DNA of 64,000 bases from an uncultured Rhodospirillaceae bacterium (GCA_945952105.1 CAMFGZ010000019.1:52179-116178), one strand, 5' to 3'. Positions 17,538 to 27,664 are shown, numbered from the stretch's first letter. Numbers and translations: made by a program. Notes: generated by a model from the sequence alone, not told the origin.

Positions 17538-18894
17538 GATCCTGCGCTCAGCGAGCTTCCGCCTGCCGCTGCTCTATGCGGTGCTGTTCATCCTGTCCGC
17601 CTGCGTGCTGTTCGTGACGGTCTACTGGACGGCGACGGCGGCGATGCAGAACGACATGGCCGCCGTGCTGCGGTCAGAGGCCTATCAGCTCGCCGAGGTG
17701 CACCGGCGTACCGGCCTCGCCGGCCTCGCCGAACAGATCACGCGACGTATCAACTTCCGCACCAAGGGGCCGATCTTCTACCTGCTGCAGGCGCCCAACC
17801 GCCGCGTCGTGGTCGGCAACCTGCCCGGCATGCCGCCGGTCAACGGCGCCGTCGATTTCGAACCCCAGAGTGACCAGCCCGAACCCGTCGACGCTACCGG
17901 CGATCGCGCCAAGCTCACCGGCTTCGGGCTCACCTTGCCCGACGGCTCGTTCCTGCTGGTGGCACAGGACGCCAACCGCCTGGTCGACATGCAGCGCGCG
18001 ATCATCCGCGCCTTCTCCTGGTCCGGCGGTCTCACCCTGCTGCTCGCCATCGCGGGTGGTGCACTGCTCGGCACCAACTTCCTGCGCCGCATCGACACGA
18101 TCACGCGCACCAGCCGCGCCATCATGGAAGGCGATCTTTCCGCCCGCATTCCCGAACGCGGCACGCACGACGAGATCGACCAGCTCGTGGCCAGTCTCAA
18201 TGCCATGCTGGCGCGCATCCAGCAGCTGATGGACGGGCTGCGCCAGGTGTCGAGCGACATCGCCCACGACCTGCGCACGCCGCTCGGCCGCCTGCGCCAG
18301 CAGCTCGAGGACGCGCGCGAGCGCGCCACCACGGTCGAGGATTACAGCGCCGCCACGGACGCCGCGATCGAGGAGGCAGACGCGCTGCTGGAAACCTTCT
18401 CCGCCCTGCTGCGCATCGCCCAGGTCGAGGCCGGCGCCCAGAAGAGCGCCTTCGCGCCGTTCGACATTTCCGCCCTGCTGAAGAACCTGGGCGAGACCTA
18501 TGAGCCCGTTGCGGAGGATTCGGACCGCGCCCTGGACGTTCAGGTCGAGCCGGGCGCGACCTTGACCGGCGATCGACAGCTGATCGCCCAACTCGTCTCG
18601 AACCTGCTGGAAAACGCTCTGCGCCATACGCCCGAGGGCACGAAGGTCCGGCTCGGCCTGCAACGCCAGGGCGACGGCTTCGAGATCGAAGTGGCCGACA
18701 ACGGGCCGGGCATTCCCGCGTCCGAGCACGACAAGGTGTTCGACCGCTTCTACCGGCTCGACCGCAGCCGCTCGACGTCGGGGAGCGGCCTCGGCCTCGC
18801 GATGGTGAAGGCCATCGCGGGCCTGCACGGGCTCACGATCCGGCTCGAAGACGCGAAGCCCGGCCTGCGGGTCGTGCTTCAGACTGCCAGATAG
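17515..18894 (+). CDS. sensor histidine kinase
   Basis: The product is 459 residues. It has TM1 at about 12-36, a periplasmic sensor of about 130 residues, TM2 at about 168-190, a HAMP domain, and the H-box SSDIAHDLRTPLGRL with phospho-acceptor His251. The ATPase domain has LVSNLLENALRHTPEG, VADNGPGIPASEHD and GSGLGLAMVKAI. It partners the overlapping response regulator. The signal sensed is unknown; the divergent degP suggests envelope state. Its 3' end overlaps the convergent livF by 16 nt. Confidence 0.95.
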   Translation: MSSARLTRILRSASFRLPLLYAVLFILSACVLFVTVYWTATAAMQNDMAAVLRSEAYQLAEVHRRTGLAGLAEQITRRINFRTKGPIFYLLQAPNRRVVVGNLPGMPPVNGAVDFEPQSDQPEPVDATGDRAKLTGFGLTLPDGSFLLVAQDANRLVDMQRAIIRAFSWSGGLTLLLAIAGGALLGTNFLRRIDTITRTSRAIMEGDLSARIPERGTHDEIDQLVASLNAMLARIQQLMDGLRQVSSDIAHDLRTPLGRLRQQLEDARERATTVEDYSAATDAAIEEADALLETFSALLRIAQVEAGAQKSAFAPFDISALLKNLGETYEPVAEDSDRALDVQVEPGATLTGDRQLIAQLVSNLLENALRHTPEGTKVRLGLQRQGDGFEIEVADNGPGIPASEHDKVFDRFYRLDRSRSTSGSGLGLAMVKAIAGLHGLTIRLEDAKPGLRVVLQTAR

Positions 18895-19595
18895 CGCTTC
18901 TTCACGTCGTCGTTGGCGCGCAGCTCGTCGATCGAGCCGCGATAGACGATGTGGCCCTTGTCGATCACCGCGACGTGGCTCGCGATATCGAGGCAGAAAT
19001 GCATGTTCTGCTCGGCCACGATCAGGGTCGTGCCCATGTCCCGCAGGCGCTGGATCAGTTCGCCGATCTTTTCGACGATGATGGGCGCCAGTCCCTCGCT
19101 GGGCTCGTCGAGCAGGACCACGTCGGGATTGCCCATGAGCGTGCGCGCGATGGTGAGCATCTGCTGCTCGCCGCCGGACAGGCGGCCGCCCATGCGGCCC
19201 TTCATCGACGCCAGGATCGGGAAGACGTCGTAGATCTTCTCCAGCGTCCAGTCGATGCGGCCGCCGACGCCCGACTTGATCGCGATCTTGAGATTGTCCT
19301 CGACCGAGTGCTCGGGAAAAATCTGCCGGTCCTCGGGGACGAACCCCACGCCCTCGCGGGCGATGCGGTCGGGCGTGTACTTCTGCACCGGCGTGCCGCG
19401 TACCGAGACGGTGCCCCGCTTGGCCGGCGCGATGCCGATGATGGATTTCATCGTCGTGCTCTTGCCCGCGCCATTGCGGCCGAGCAGGGCAAGTGACTGC
19501 CCCTTCTCCACCCCGAACGAGACGCCGAACAGGATCTGGCTGGCGCCGTAGAAGACGTCGATACCCTCGACGCGCAGGATCTCGGCGGCGCTCAT
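18879..19595 (-). CDS. livF: branched-chain amino acid ABC transporter ATPase LivF (operon 1)
   Basis: The product is 238 residues with Walker A GRNGAGKSTT, signature LSGGEQQMLTIARTL, Walker B VVLLDEPSEGLAP and switch VAEQNMHFCL. It lacks the longer helical insert of LivG and so is the F-type ATPase. ATG overlaps the livG stop in an ATGA. Last gene of the livKHMGF operon. Confidence 0.94.
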   Translation of the reverse strand: MSAAEILRVEGIDVFYGASQILFGVSFGVEKGQSLALLGRNGAGKSTTMKSIIGIAPAKRGTVSVRGTPVQKYTPDRIAREGVGFVPEDRQIFPEHSVEDNLKIAIKSGVGGRIDWTLEKIYDVFPILASMKGRMGGRLSGGEQQMLTIARTLMGNPDVVLLDEPSEGLAPIIVEKIGELIQRLRDMGTTLIVAEQNMHFCLDIASHVAVIDKGHIVYRGSIDELRANDDVKKRYLAV

Positions 19596-20362
19596 GCCGC
19601 CGCTCCCTGTCCGGCGGCTCCGTGCGCCGACTTGCCGAGATAAGCCTCGATCACTTTAGGGTTCGTCCGGACCTCGTCGGGCGTGCCTTCCGCCAGCACC
19701 GCGCCGTACGACAGGACGCGCACCGTCTGGGCGACCTTGAAGACGATGTCCATGTCATGCTCGATGAAGATCAGCGTCATACCCCGTGCGCGCCACAGGC
19801 GCTGCACCGTTTCGATCATGCGCCAGCGCTCTTCCGGGCCCATGCCGGCGGTCGGCTCGTCGAGCAGCAGAACCTTTGGCTCCAGCGCCAGCGCCAGGCC
19901 GATGTCGAGCAGCTTCTGGTCGCCGTGGCTGAGGTTGTGGCTCAGGATGCCCGCAACCCGCGTGAGCCCCAGCAACTCCATGATCTCGTCGCCCTGCTTC
20001 GTCGTCGTGGCGAGCGGGAACGGCGAGCGCAGAACCGTTTCGCGGTGCTGATGCGCCTGTGCGGCGGCCGCCAGCGCCTCCGAGACGGTGAGGGTCGGGA
20101 ACAGGCTGGCGACCTGGAAGGCCCGGCCGATGCCCAACCGCACGATCCGGCGCTGCGAGAGGCCCGCGATGTTCTCGCCCGCCAGCAGGATGCGGCCGGT
20201 ATCGGGTGGGAAACGGCCGGTGATGAGGTTGAACAGCGTCGTCTTGCCCGCGCCGTTCGGGCCGATGATGGCGCTGAGCGACCCGTCGGCGAAGTCGAGC
20301 GTCACGTCCCGCGTCGCCGCCACACCGCCAAAGGACTTCTTGAGGTTCTCGAGCTTGAGCAT
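19592..20362 (-). CDS. livG: branched-chain amino acid ABC transporter ATPase LivG (operon 1)
   Basis: The product is 256 residues with Walker [13 protein letters not shown], signature LSHGDQKLLDIGLAL, Walker B VLLLDEPTAGMGPEE and switch FIEHDMDIVF. The signature is LSHGDQ rather than LSGGQ, as is common in this family. Its ATG overlaps the livM stop by one base. Confidence 0.94.
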   Translation of the reverse strand: MLKLENLKKSFGGVAATRDVTLDFADGSLSAIIGPNGAGKTTLFNLITGRFPPDTGRILLAGENIAGLSQRRIVRLGIGRAFQVASLFPTLTVSEALAAAAQAHQHRETVLRSPFPLATTTKQGDEIMELLGLTRVAGILSHNLSHGDQKLLDIGLALALEPKVLLLDEPTAGMGPEERWRMIETVQRLWRARGMTLIFIEHDMDIVFKVAQTVRVLSYGAVLAEGTPDEVRTNPKVIEAYLGKSAHGAAGQGAAA

Positions 20363-21378
20363 CAGCGGTTCCCCTCGCTGGCACCCTTCCCCGCATCCTT
20401 GTCGGCGGCATCGCGCACCGCCTGCGCGGCGGCCTGACGCCGGTTCTCCCAGCGCTCGGCCAGCAGGTCGAGCGGGCCTTTGCGCAAGCCGAGTACCAGA
20501 ACGAGGATCACGATGCCCAGCACCAGCTCCGTGTGACTGGTGTAGCTGACCGTGATGTCGTTCAGAAGGCGCAGGATCACCGTGCCCGCAAGCGGTCCGA
20601 GGAAGACGTTGGAGCCCCCCAGCAGGATCATGAAGATCGCCTCGCCCGACGTCGTCCAGAAACCGAAATTGGGATAGGCGCCCGACACGAACAGGGTGAG
20701 CAGGATGCCGCCCACGCCGGCGATGCAGGCCGAGACGACGAAGCAGGCGAGCTTCACCAACGGCACGTTGATGCCGAGGAAGGCCGCCCGCTCCTGGTTG
20801 TCGCGGATCATGCGCAGCGTATAGCCGAACGGCGACGTCACGATCTGGCGCAGGATGGCGATGCAGGCGATGAACGCCACGGAGCAGAAGATGTAGAGCT
20901 GCGTCCGGTCGGCGAGATCGATGCCCAGGAATTTCGGCCGCGGAATGCCTCCCATCAGCCCCTGGTCGCCGCCGGTGAAAGACACCCAGCCGAGGATGAT
21001 GTTGTAGAACAGCATCTGGAAGGCGAGCGTCAGGAACGCGAAGTAGATCTCGTTCAGCCGCACGCAGATGGCGCCGACGATCAGCGCCATGACCGCAGTG
21101 AAGCCGATCGCCAGCACGAACGCCGCCGGGATCGAGAACTTCCCGGACTGCATGGCGAGGCCGAACGCATAGGCACCCGCGGCAAAGAACATCGCGTGCC
21201 CGAACGACACTAGCCCGGTATAGCCAATCAGCAGGTTGAGAGACATGGCCAGCAGGCCGTAGGCCATGCCGAACATGATGAAGTCGCGGATTGCCGGCGG
21301 TGCGCCGAACATCGGCACCAGCAGCAACAGGAGCAGCCCGAGGACCGCGAGGCCGAGATCACGCCAACGTCCCGCCAT
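20362..21378 (-). CDS. livM: branched-chain amino acid ABC transporter permease LivM (operon 1)
   Basis: The product is 338 residues with 8-10 membrane helices. GLLAMSLNLLIGYTGLVSFGHAMFF is the classic LivM opening, and the cytoplasmic loop is PFGYTLRMIRDNQERAAFLG. It partners LivH. The substrate class is inferred from family; such systems also carry amides, urea or aromatic acids. Confidence 0.93.
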   Translation of the reverse strand: MAGRWRDLGLAVLGLLLLLLVPMFGAPPAIRDFIMFGMAYGLLAMSLNLLIGYTGLVSFGHAMFFAAGAYAFGLAMQSGKFSIPAAFVLAIGFTAVMALIVGAICVRLNEIYFAFLTLAFQMLFYNIILGWVSFTGGDQGLMGGIPRPKFLGIDLADRTQLYIFCSVAFIACIAILRQIVTSPFGYTLRMIRDNQERAAFLGINVPLVKLACFVVSACIAGVGGILLTLFVSGAYPNFGFWTTSGEAIFMILLGGSNVFLGPLAGTVILRLLNDITVSYTSHTELVLGIVILVLVLGLRKGPLDLLAERWENRRQAAAQAVRDAADKDAGKGASEGNR

Positions 21379-21384
21379 CGCCGC

Positions 21385-22287
21385 CTACCGGTGTGGGCGG
21401 CCAAACAGGCCGCTGGGCTTGAAGATCAGGACCAGCGCCATGATCAGGAACATCACCCCGTCGACGAACAGCGGGAAGCCGATGCTGCCGAAGGAGCGCG
21501 TCAGACCGATGATGATCGAGGCCGCGAAGGCGCCGACGATCGATCCCATGCCGCCGATCACCGTCACGATGAAGGATTCGATCAGGATCGAGAAGCCCAT
21601 GCCCGGCGTCAGGGAGCGCACGGGCGCCGCGAGCGCCCCCGCGGCGCCCGCGAGCGCGCTGCCGATGCCGAACACGGCGGCATAGTAGAGGTTCACGCGG
21701 ATGCCGAGCGCCGAGACCATCGGACCGTTGATGGCCGCGGCCCGCACTATGCTGCCGAAGCGTGTGCGGACGATGACCAGCCACAGCAGCAGGCCGATCG
21801 CCATCGCCGCCAGGATCATGAACAGATAGAACGGCGGGATGACGCCGCCCATGAAGCGGATCGGCGGCAGCCGGAACTCCGGCGGCATGCCCATAGACAG
21901 CGGTACCGGCCCCCAGATGATCTTGATGAGATCGTCGGAAATCAGCACCACGGCGTAGCAGACCAGCAGCTGCATCAGCACGTTGGAACCGTAGACCTTG
22001 CTCATGAGCACGCGCTCGAAGAGCACGCCCAGCATGCCGACCGCCACGGCCGCCCCCAACGCGGAGACGAAGTAGCTGCCGGTGAGCTGGTAGAAGGTCC
22101 AGGCCGAGTATGCCCCGATCATGTAGAGCGAGCCATGCGCGAAGTTGATGACGTTCAGGACGCCGAAGATCAGCGTCACGCCCGACGCGATCAGGAACAA
22201 CAGCATGCCTATGATCATGCCGCTGGTGAGCTGCGTGACGACGCATGACGTCGTCCCGACGCAGCGTAGCAACGCGTCGAGATCCAC
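21385..22287 (-). CDS. livH: branched-chain amino acid ABC transporter permease LivH (operon 1)
   Basis: The product is 300 residues, GTG start with AGGA upstream. FGVLNVINFAHGSLYMIGAY is the LivH signature, followed by the coupling loop RTRFGSIVRAAAINGPMVSALG. It forms the channel with LivM and follows livK by 30 nt. Confidence 0.93.
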   Translation of the reverse strand: MDLDALLRCVGTTSCVVTQLTSGMIIGMLLFLIASGVTLIFGVLNVINFAHGSLYMIGAYSAWTFYQLTGSYFVSALGAAVAVGMLGVLFERVLMSKVYGSNVLMQLLVCYAVVLISDDLIKIIWGPVPLSMGMPPEFRLPPIRFMGGVIPPFYLFMILAAMAIGLLLWLVIVRTRFGSIVRAAAINGPMVSALGIRVNLYYAAVFGIGSALAGAAGALAAPVRSLTPGMGFSILIESFIVTVIGGMGSIVGAFAASIIIGLTRSFGSIGFPLFVDGVMFLIMALVLIFKPSGLFGRPHR

Positions 22288-22317
22288 CTGTCTATCCTAC
22301 TCGAAAGCCGGGGCCGC

Positions 22318-23589
22318 TCAGGAAATGTAGCCTTGCTTCTTCTTCCACTGCTTCTCGAGCTCGAAGATCGGCTCCCAGGCCGAGGCCTGGAAGTCGCTCA
22401 CGTAGGGCTCCTTGGAGAGCGAGACGCCGTAGCCGATGATGTAGTCGACCAGGGTATTGTCCTCGGCGCGCATCGTCACCGAGCCCTTGGTGCCGAACTG
22501 GGTCTTGAGCGTCATGCCCTTGATGACTTCCGCCATCTTCTTGCCGTTGGTGTCGCCGTTGGTCTTCTTCAGCGCCTCGACGATGAACTCGGCGGCGACG
22601 GCATTCTCCCACGACCAGTTGGTCGGCTTGTGCTTCTGCGTCTTGACGTAGTTCTGGTACCACTCCTCGTTTTCCTTGGTCGCCGGCACCGTGCGGTTGT
22701 AGCGACCGCCCGAGTAGACGCCCTGCGGAAACTGCTTCACCTGGTCGACCACGCCGTAGTCGCCGAGGTTCACCATGAACGAGGCCTGCTTGTCGAACAG
22801 GCCGTAGAGGTTCGCCTGGTCGATGAAGGCCACGAGGTCGCCGCCCCACAGCGCGGAGTACATGGCATCGGCCTTGGCGTTGAGGAGCTTGGTCACGACC
22901 TCGGTGTAGTCCGGCTGGAACAGCTTGGGCCAGGACTCCTCGACGACCTGGATGTTGCCGTCGAAATGCTTGGCGTATTCCATGAACTCGGCCGTATTCG
23001 ATCGGCCGTAGGCATAGTCCGGCGAGCAGGTCGCCCACTTCTTCAACCCCTTGGCCTTGGCGATCTTCGCGGCGTAGTCGCCGCCGCCGATCGCATCGTG
23101 AATGCCCTGGCGGGCCGTCCGGAACGCGGTCGGGACGTGCAGCTTGGGATCTGCCGTCAGCGACGAGGTCTCGGAATTCGAATGGATGCAGAGCACGCCG
23201 ACCTCGCGGATGACCTCCTGCACGGCGAAGGCGCCGCTGGACGCTTCGGCGTCGAGGATGATCTCGCACTTGTCGTTGTTGATGAGATCGCGCGTCACCT
23301 TGGCGGCTTCCTGCGGCGCCCCCTTGGAATCGCGGACCACCATCTCGATCTTGCGGCCGTTGATTCCGCCCGCCTCGTTGAACTTGTCGAACACGACCTT
23401 GAGACCGCCGACGCTGGTCTGACCGAGGATCGCGACGCGGCCCGACAGGATCGTCGGCACGCCGATCTTGATGGCGGCGGTCTGCGCCCGGCTGATGGCC
23501 GGTGCGCCGACGAGACCGGCCGCGGCCACAGCTCCCGCGCCCTTGAGGATTTGACGACGGCTCACGCGACGCGATTCGAAGGACGTCAT
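22318..23589 (-). CDS. livK: branched-chain amino acid ABC transporter substrate-binding protein (operon 1)
   Basis: The product is 423 residues. It has a Tat-type signal (SRRQILKGAGAVAAAGLVG) and the periplasmic-binding fold with KIGVPTILSGRVAILG and FNEAGGINGRKIEMVVRD. This group binds branched-chain amino acids, amides or other organic ligands, so specificity is open. ATG 23589 has GGGAG upstream; the ORF's upstream extension is not used. First gene of the operon. Confidence 0.93.
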   Translation of the reverse strand: MTSFESRRVSRRQILKGAGAVAAAGLVGAPAISRAQTAAIKIGVPTILSGRVAILGQTSVGGLKVVFDKFNEAGGINGRKIEMVVRDSKGAPQEAAKVTRDLINNDKCEIILDAEASSGAFAVQEVIREVGVLCIHSNSETSSLTADPKLHVPTAFRTARQGIHDAIGGGDYAAKIAKAKGLKKWATCSPDYAYGRSNTAEFMEYAKHFDGNIQVVEESWPKLFQPDYTEVVTKLLNAKADAMYSALWGGDLVAFIDQANLYGLFDKQASFMVNLGDYGVVDQVKQFPQGVYSGGRYNRTVPATKENEEWYQNYVKTQKHKPTNWSWENAVAAEFIVEALKKTNGDTNGKKMAEVIKGMTLKTQFGTKGSVTMRAEDNTLVDYIIGYGVSLSKEPYVSDFQASAWEPIFELEKQWKKKQGYIS

Positions 23590-23693
23590 GGTGTTCACTC
23601 CCGAAATTCTTTTGCGGTCGACGACCGATTGGCGCGATCCTATGTGCAATTGTTCAACATGGTCAAACGACAACCCGCTCCAGGGTCTTGGAC

Positions 23694-24608
23694 ATGATCC
23701 CTCCGTCCTGGCTCTGGATCCCCCTCACCGTCTTCGCCGCCGGGGCACAGACGGTACGCAACACCGCGCAACGCCATCTCGTCACGGAGCTGGGAACGCT
23801 CGGTGCGACCCTCGTGCGCTTCCTCTACGGCATGCCCGTTCTTGCCCTGTGGCTTGGCGCAGTACTCGCGCTCGGCGGCTCTCCCCAGCCCACCCTCACC
23901 TGGGCGTTCGGCGGCTGGGTCGTCGTCGCTGGCCTCAGCCAGATGGCGGGCACGGCGCTTCTGCTGCGCGCGATGGAAGAACGGAGCTTCGCCATTGGCC
24001 TCGTCTATTCCAAGAGCGAGGTCATCCAGGTCGCTCTCTTCTCGGTGCTCTTCCTGGGCGAGACCCTGTCTGCGGTGGCGGTGGCCGCCATCGTCGTGGC
24101 GACCCTGGGCGTCGTGCTTCTGACGCCACGACCTCCGGCGACCGCAGGCGTCGACCGGGGCTGGGCCGATCCCGCGGCCTTCTATGGCCTCGCCTCCGGT
24201 TCGGCGTTCGCCATCTCGGTCGTCGGCTATCGCGGCGCCAACCTGGCGCTGCACGCCGGCTCGCCTTTCCTGGCCGCTGCGGAGACCCTGTTCTGGAGCC
24301 AGCTCCTGCAAACGGTGCTGCTCACCGCCTGGCTGCTCGCGCGCAAGCCTGCCATCGTGCTGGCGGCCTTGCGCCAGTGGCGCGTCTCGATCTTCGCGGG
24401 CGTCGCGGGCGCGGCCGCCTCGCTGGCCAATGTGACGGCCTTGGCGATCGCCCCGGCCTCGCAGGTGCGCACGCTGATCCTGATCGAGGTCGTGTTCAGC
24501 TATTTCGTCTCGCGCCGCGTCTTCCGCGAATCGATGAACCGACGCGAATTGGCCGGGATCATCCTCGTCATGGCGGGCGTCGTCCTCATCGTTTCCAAGG
24601 CGCGTTGA
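23694..24608 (+). CDS. EamA/DMT-family transporter
   Basis: The product is 304 residues with about ten membrane helices in two EamA repeats. The second repeat contains VTALAIAPASQVRTLILIEVVFSY and ends with RRELAGIILVMAGVVLI. It probably exports a small metabolite. The track begins at TTG 23688, but ATG 23694 (MIPPSWLW) is more likely. It diverges from livK. Confidence 0.88.
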   Translation: MIPPSWLWIPLTVFAAGAQTVRNTAQRHLVTELGTLGATLVRFLYGMPVLALWLGAVLALGGSPQPTLTWAFGGWVVVAGLSQMAGTALLLRAMEERSFAIGLVYSKSEVIQVALFSVLFLGETLSAVAVAAIVVATLGVVLLTPRPPATAGVDRGWADPAAFYGLASGSAFAISVVGYRGANLALHAGSPFLAAAETLFWSQLLQTVLLTAWLLARKPAIVLAALRQWRVSIFAGVAGAAASLANVTALAIAPASQVRTLILIEVVFSYFVSRRVFRESMNRRELAGIILVMAGVVLIVSKAR

Positions 24609-24640
24609 CCTCGCCGCAGTCCGGCGCAGACAATGGCATC

Positions 24641-25705
24641 ATGAAAGCAGCTCAACTCTTCGCCTATGTCGGCAGCTACACGTCGCCCCAGCGCAACGGC
24701 CATGGCAATGGCATCAACGTCTACAGTGTCGATCCCCGCAGCGGTGCCCTCCGGCACATCCAGCATCTCGGCGGGCTGGAGAACCCCTCTTTCCTGGCAC
24801 TGAACGAGGCGGGCACCCGCCTTTACTCGGTACATGGCGATCGCAGTGAAGCCACGTCCTACGCGGTCGACCGTGAGACCGGCCGTCTCGCCGTCCTGAA
24901 CCGCCAGCCGACCGGCGGGTACAATCCGATCCATCTCGCGTTCGATGCAAGGCAGCGCTTCCTCGTGGTGAGCAACTATGGCTCCGATTCGTTGGCTGCC
25001 CTCCCGATCGCAAAGGATGGCAGCCTGTCGCCCTATTCCACGCTTACCGCGGTTACGGCGCCGCTCGGACCGCATCGGATCGAGCAGAAGAATGTGCGGC
25101 CGCACCACAACCCGCTCGATCGTACGGGCAAGACGTTTTACCTGCCCTGCAAGGGCTCCGATTGCGTAATCGGCTATCGGCTCGATGCGAGGCGCGGCGT
25201 GCTGGTCGAAACCAGCCGGGCCGCCACCCGGCCCGGCGCCGGGCCGCGCCACATCGACTTCCATCCACGGAAGCCCTTCGCCTATGTCATCAACGAACTC
25301 GATTCGACGATCACGACCTATCGCCAGCATCCGGTCGGCGGCGTACTGACGCCGCTTCAGACCCTACCGTCCACGCCGGCCGATTTCACGGGCTACAGCA
25401 CGGGCGCGGAGATCTGGGTCGATGGAGCGGGACGCAACGTTTACGTCTCGAACCGCGGCCACGACAGTATAGGCGTGTTCGGAATCGATCCGGCAAGAGG
25501 CACCCTAACGCCACGGCAATGGGTGCCGACCAAGGGAAGCGTGCCACGCTTCTTCGCCTTGGACCCGGTGGAGCGCTTTCTCTATGTCGCCAATCAGGGA
25601 GGCGATTCGATCATCGCCTACAAGGTCGGCCGCAACGGTCTACTGGCCCTCACCAGGCTGCGGACCAAGGTCGGCAGCCCGGCATGTATCGTGTTCTCCC
25701 GCTAG
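24641..25705 (+). CDS. lactonase-family beta-propeller protein (Pgl-like)
   Basis: The product is 354 residues with seven repeated blades of the FAYVGSYTSPQ... / FLALNEAGTRLYSVHGD type. GAGPRHIDFHPRKPFAYVINE carries the His and Arg typical of the cycloisomerase/6-phosphogluconolactonase (YbhE) family. No signal peptide. It may hydrolyse a sugar lactone. The long ORF from 23588 is an upstream frame extension; ATG 24641 starts the domain. It converges with tctA. Confidence 0.88.
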   Translation: MKAAQLFAYVGSYTSPQRNGHGNGINVYSVDPRSGALRHIQHLGGLENPSFLALNEAGTRLYSVHGDRSEATSYAVDRETGRLAVLNRQPTGGYNPIHLAFDARQRFLVVSNYGSDSLAALPIAKDGSLSPYSTLTAVTAPLGPHRIEQKNVRPHHNPLDRTGKTFYLPCKGSDCVIGYRLDARRGVLVETSRAATRPGAGPRHIDFHPRKPFAYVINELDSTITTYRQHPVGGVLTPLQTLPSTPADFTGYSTGAEIWVDGAGRNVYVSNRGHDSIGVFGIDPARGTLTPRQWVPTKGSVPRFFALDPVERFLYVANQGGDSIIAYKVGRNGLLALTRLRTKVGSPACIVFSR

Positions 25706-25710
25706 GAGGG

Positions 25711-27213
25711 TCAGCCTTCCTCCTGGAAGGCCTCCTCGCGGGCTTTCTTGATGCTCGGCAGGGCCATAAGGGCCAGCAGCACGGCGGTCGCGATCAGCAG
25801 GCCGAGGCTGATCGGACGTTCGATGAACACCATGGCATCGCCGCGCGAGAGCAGCATGGCGCGCCGGAAGTATTCCTCCATCTGAGGTCCGAGAACGAGG
25901 CCCAGCAGGAACGGCGCGCCCTCGCAACCCAGGCGGACGAAGACGTAGCCGAGCACGCCGAAGATCGCGACCTGCATGACGTGGAACGTGCTGTTCTGCA
26001 GACTGTATGCACCGATGCAGCAGAAGAGCAGGATGGCCGGCGCCAGGAAGCGGTACGGCACGGTCAGCAGCTTCACCCACATGCCGATCATCGGCAGGTT
26101 GATGATCACCAGCATGGCGTTGCCGATCCACATCGAGACGATCATGCCCCAGAAGAGATCCGGCTTCTTGGTCATGACCTCGGGCCCCGGCTGGATGCCC
26201 TGGATGATCATGGCGCCGACCATCAGCGCCATGACGGCGTTGGACGGGATGCCGAGCGTGAGCATCGGGATGAACGAGGTCTGCGCGGCGGCGTTGTTGG
26301 CCGCCTCCGGTGCCGCGACGCCCTCGACCGCACCCTTGCCGAACTGGCCCGGAGTCTTGGAAAGCTTCTTCTCGAGCGTGTAGGCCGAGAAGGCACCGAG
26401 GGTCGGACCACCACCGGGCAGAACGCCGAGCAACGAACCCAGGATGGTGCCGCGCAGGATGGCGGGCGTGGCGCGGCGGATTTCCTCGCGCGTCGGCCAT
26501 AGCGATCCCACCTTGATGGCCCCGGATCTCTCCATATGTTTCTCAAGGTTGACCACGATCTCGGCGATGCCGAACAGGCCCATGGCGATCGGCGCGAAGT
26601 CGATGCCGTCGGACAGTTCCGGAATATCGAAGGTGAAGCGCTGGGCACCGGTGTTCACGTCGGTGCCAACCAGGCCGAACAACAGGCCGAGGAACACCAT
26701 TGCGATCGCCTTGGTGATCGAGCCGCTGGCCAGGACGACCGCGGCAACGAGGCCGAGGGCCATCAGGGAGCAATAGTCGGCCGGGCCGAACTTCTGTGCC
26801 ATGCGGGTCAGCGGTTCGGCGAAGATGACGATAATGATGGTGCCGACGGTGCCGGCGAAGAACGAACCGACGGCCGAGATGGAAAGCGCGGCACCCGCGC
26901 GGCCCCTCCTCGCCATCTGGTAGCCGTCGAGGCAGGTGACGACCGAGGACGCCTCACCCGGCAGGTTCACCAGGATCGAAGTCGTCGAACCGCCGTACTG
27001 CGCACCGTAGTAGATGCCCGCGAGCATGATCAGCGACGCCGTGGGCGGCAGGTGGAACGTGATCGGCAGCAGCATCGCGATGGTCGCCACGGGGCCGATG
27101 CCGGGAAGGACGCCGATCAGCGTGCCGACCATACAGCCCAGCAGGGCGTAGGTCAGGTTCTGGAGGGTGAAGGCGACGGTGAGACCGAGGACGAGATTTC
27201 CAAGGAGATCCAT
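25711..27213 (-). CDS. tctA: tripartite tricarboxylate transporter permease TctA
   Basis: The product is 500 residues with about 11-12 membrane helices. Conserved segments are GVLPGIGPVATIAMLLPITF, GIYYGAQYGGSTTSILVNLPGE and GVLPGGGPTLGAFSAYTLEK. It is the large channel subunit for organic acid uptake driven by an ion gradient. It follows tctB by one base. No adjacent binding protein is present. Confidence 0.95.
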   Translation of the reverse strand: MDLLGNLVLGLTVAFTLQNLTYALLGCMVGTLIGVLPGIGPVATIAMLLPITFHLPPTASLIMLAGIYYGAQYGGSTTSILVNLPGEASSVVTCLDGYQMARRGRAGAALSISAVGSFFAGTVGTIIIVIFAEPLTRMAQKFGPADYCSLMALGLVAAVVLASGSITKAIAMVFLGLLFGLVGTDVNTGAQRFTFDIPELSDGIDFAPIAMGLFGIAEIVVNLEKHMERSGAIKVGSLWPTREEIRRATPAILRGTILGSLLGVLPGGGPTLGAFSAYTLEKKLSKTPGQFGKGAVEGVAAPEAANNAAAQTSFIPMLTLGIPSNAVMALMVGAMIIQGIQPGPEVMTKKPDLFWGMIVSMWIGNAMLVIINLPMIGMWVKLLTVPYRFLAPAILLFCCIGAYSLQNSTFHVMQVAIFGVLGYVFVRLGCEGAPFLLGLVLGPQMEEYFRRAMLLSRGDAMVFIERPISLGLLIATAVLLALMALPSIKKAREEAFQEEG

Positions 27214-27214
27214 T

Positions 27215-27664
27215 TTACCAAATCCCCTGCACGACGGAGATGTTCATCCCCAGTCCGACTTTGAAAACGATCGTGCACAGGATCGAAAGCACGATGATGT
27301 TGCCGATGACTTCGGTGATCTTGAACTCCTCGCCGGCCAGCGACGAGATCAGGATCAGCACGATCAACGCCGGAATGAGGCCGGCGCGCTCGAACAGAAG
27401 CGCGAAACATACGATGCCGATGGTGACCAGCGTGATCGGCTTCCACTTCGGACGCTCGACCGGCTCGCTGCCGCTCACCACGGCGATGATGCAGATCAGG
27501 ACACCGAGCGCGAGCAGGATCAACGACAGCATGCGCGGCACGTAGCCCGGTCCCATGCGAACCGGCGTACCCACGGCAAGATGCTGTCCGACATAGAGAG
27601 CGCCCAGACCAAAGGCGACAAACATCAACCCGGACAAGAAGTCCTTGGTCAGAAACCGTTCCAC
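27215..27664 (-). CDS. tctB: tripartite tricarboxylate transporter small subunit TctB
   Basis: The product is 149 residues with four membrane helices. It has the N-terminal FLSGLMFVAFGLGALYVGQ and G-x-x-x-MGPGYVPRMLSL motif of TctB. GTG 27664 is preceded by AGGGAG. It is the first gene of the tctBA pair. Confidence 0.92.
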   Translation of the reverse strand: MERFLTKDFLSGLMFVAFGLGALYVGQHLAVGTPVRMGPGYVPRMLSLILLALGVLICIIAVVSGSEPVERPKWKPITLVTIGIVCFALLFERAGLIPALIVLILISSLAGEEFKITEVIGNIIVLSILCTIVFKVGLGMNISVVQGIW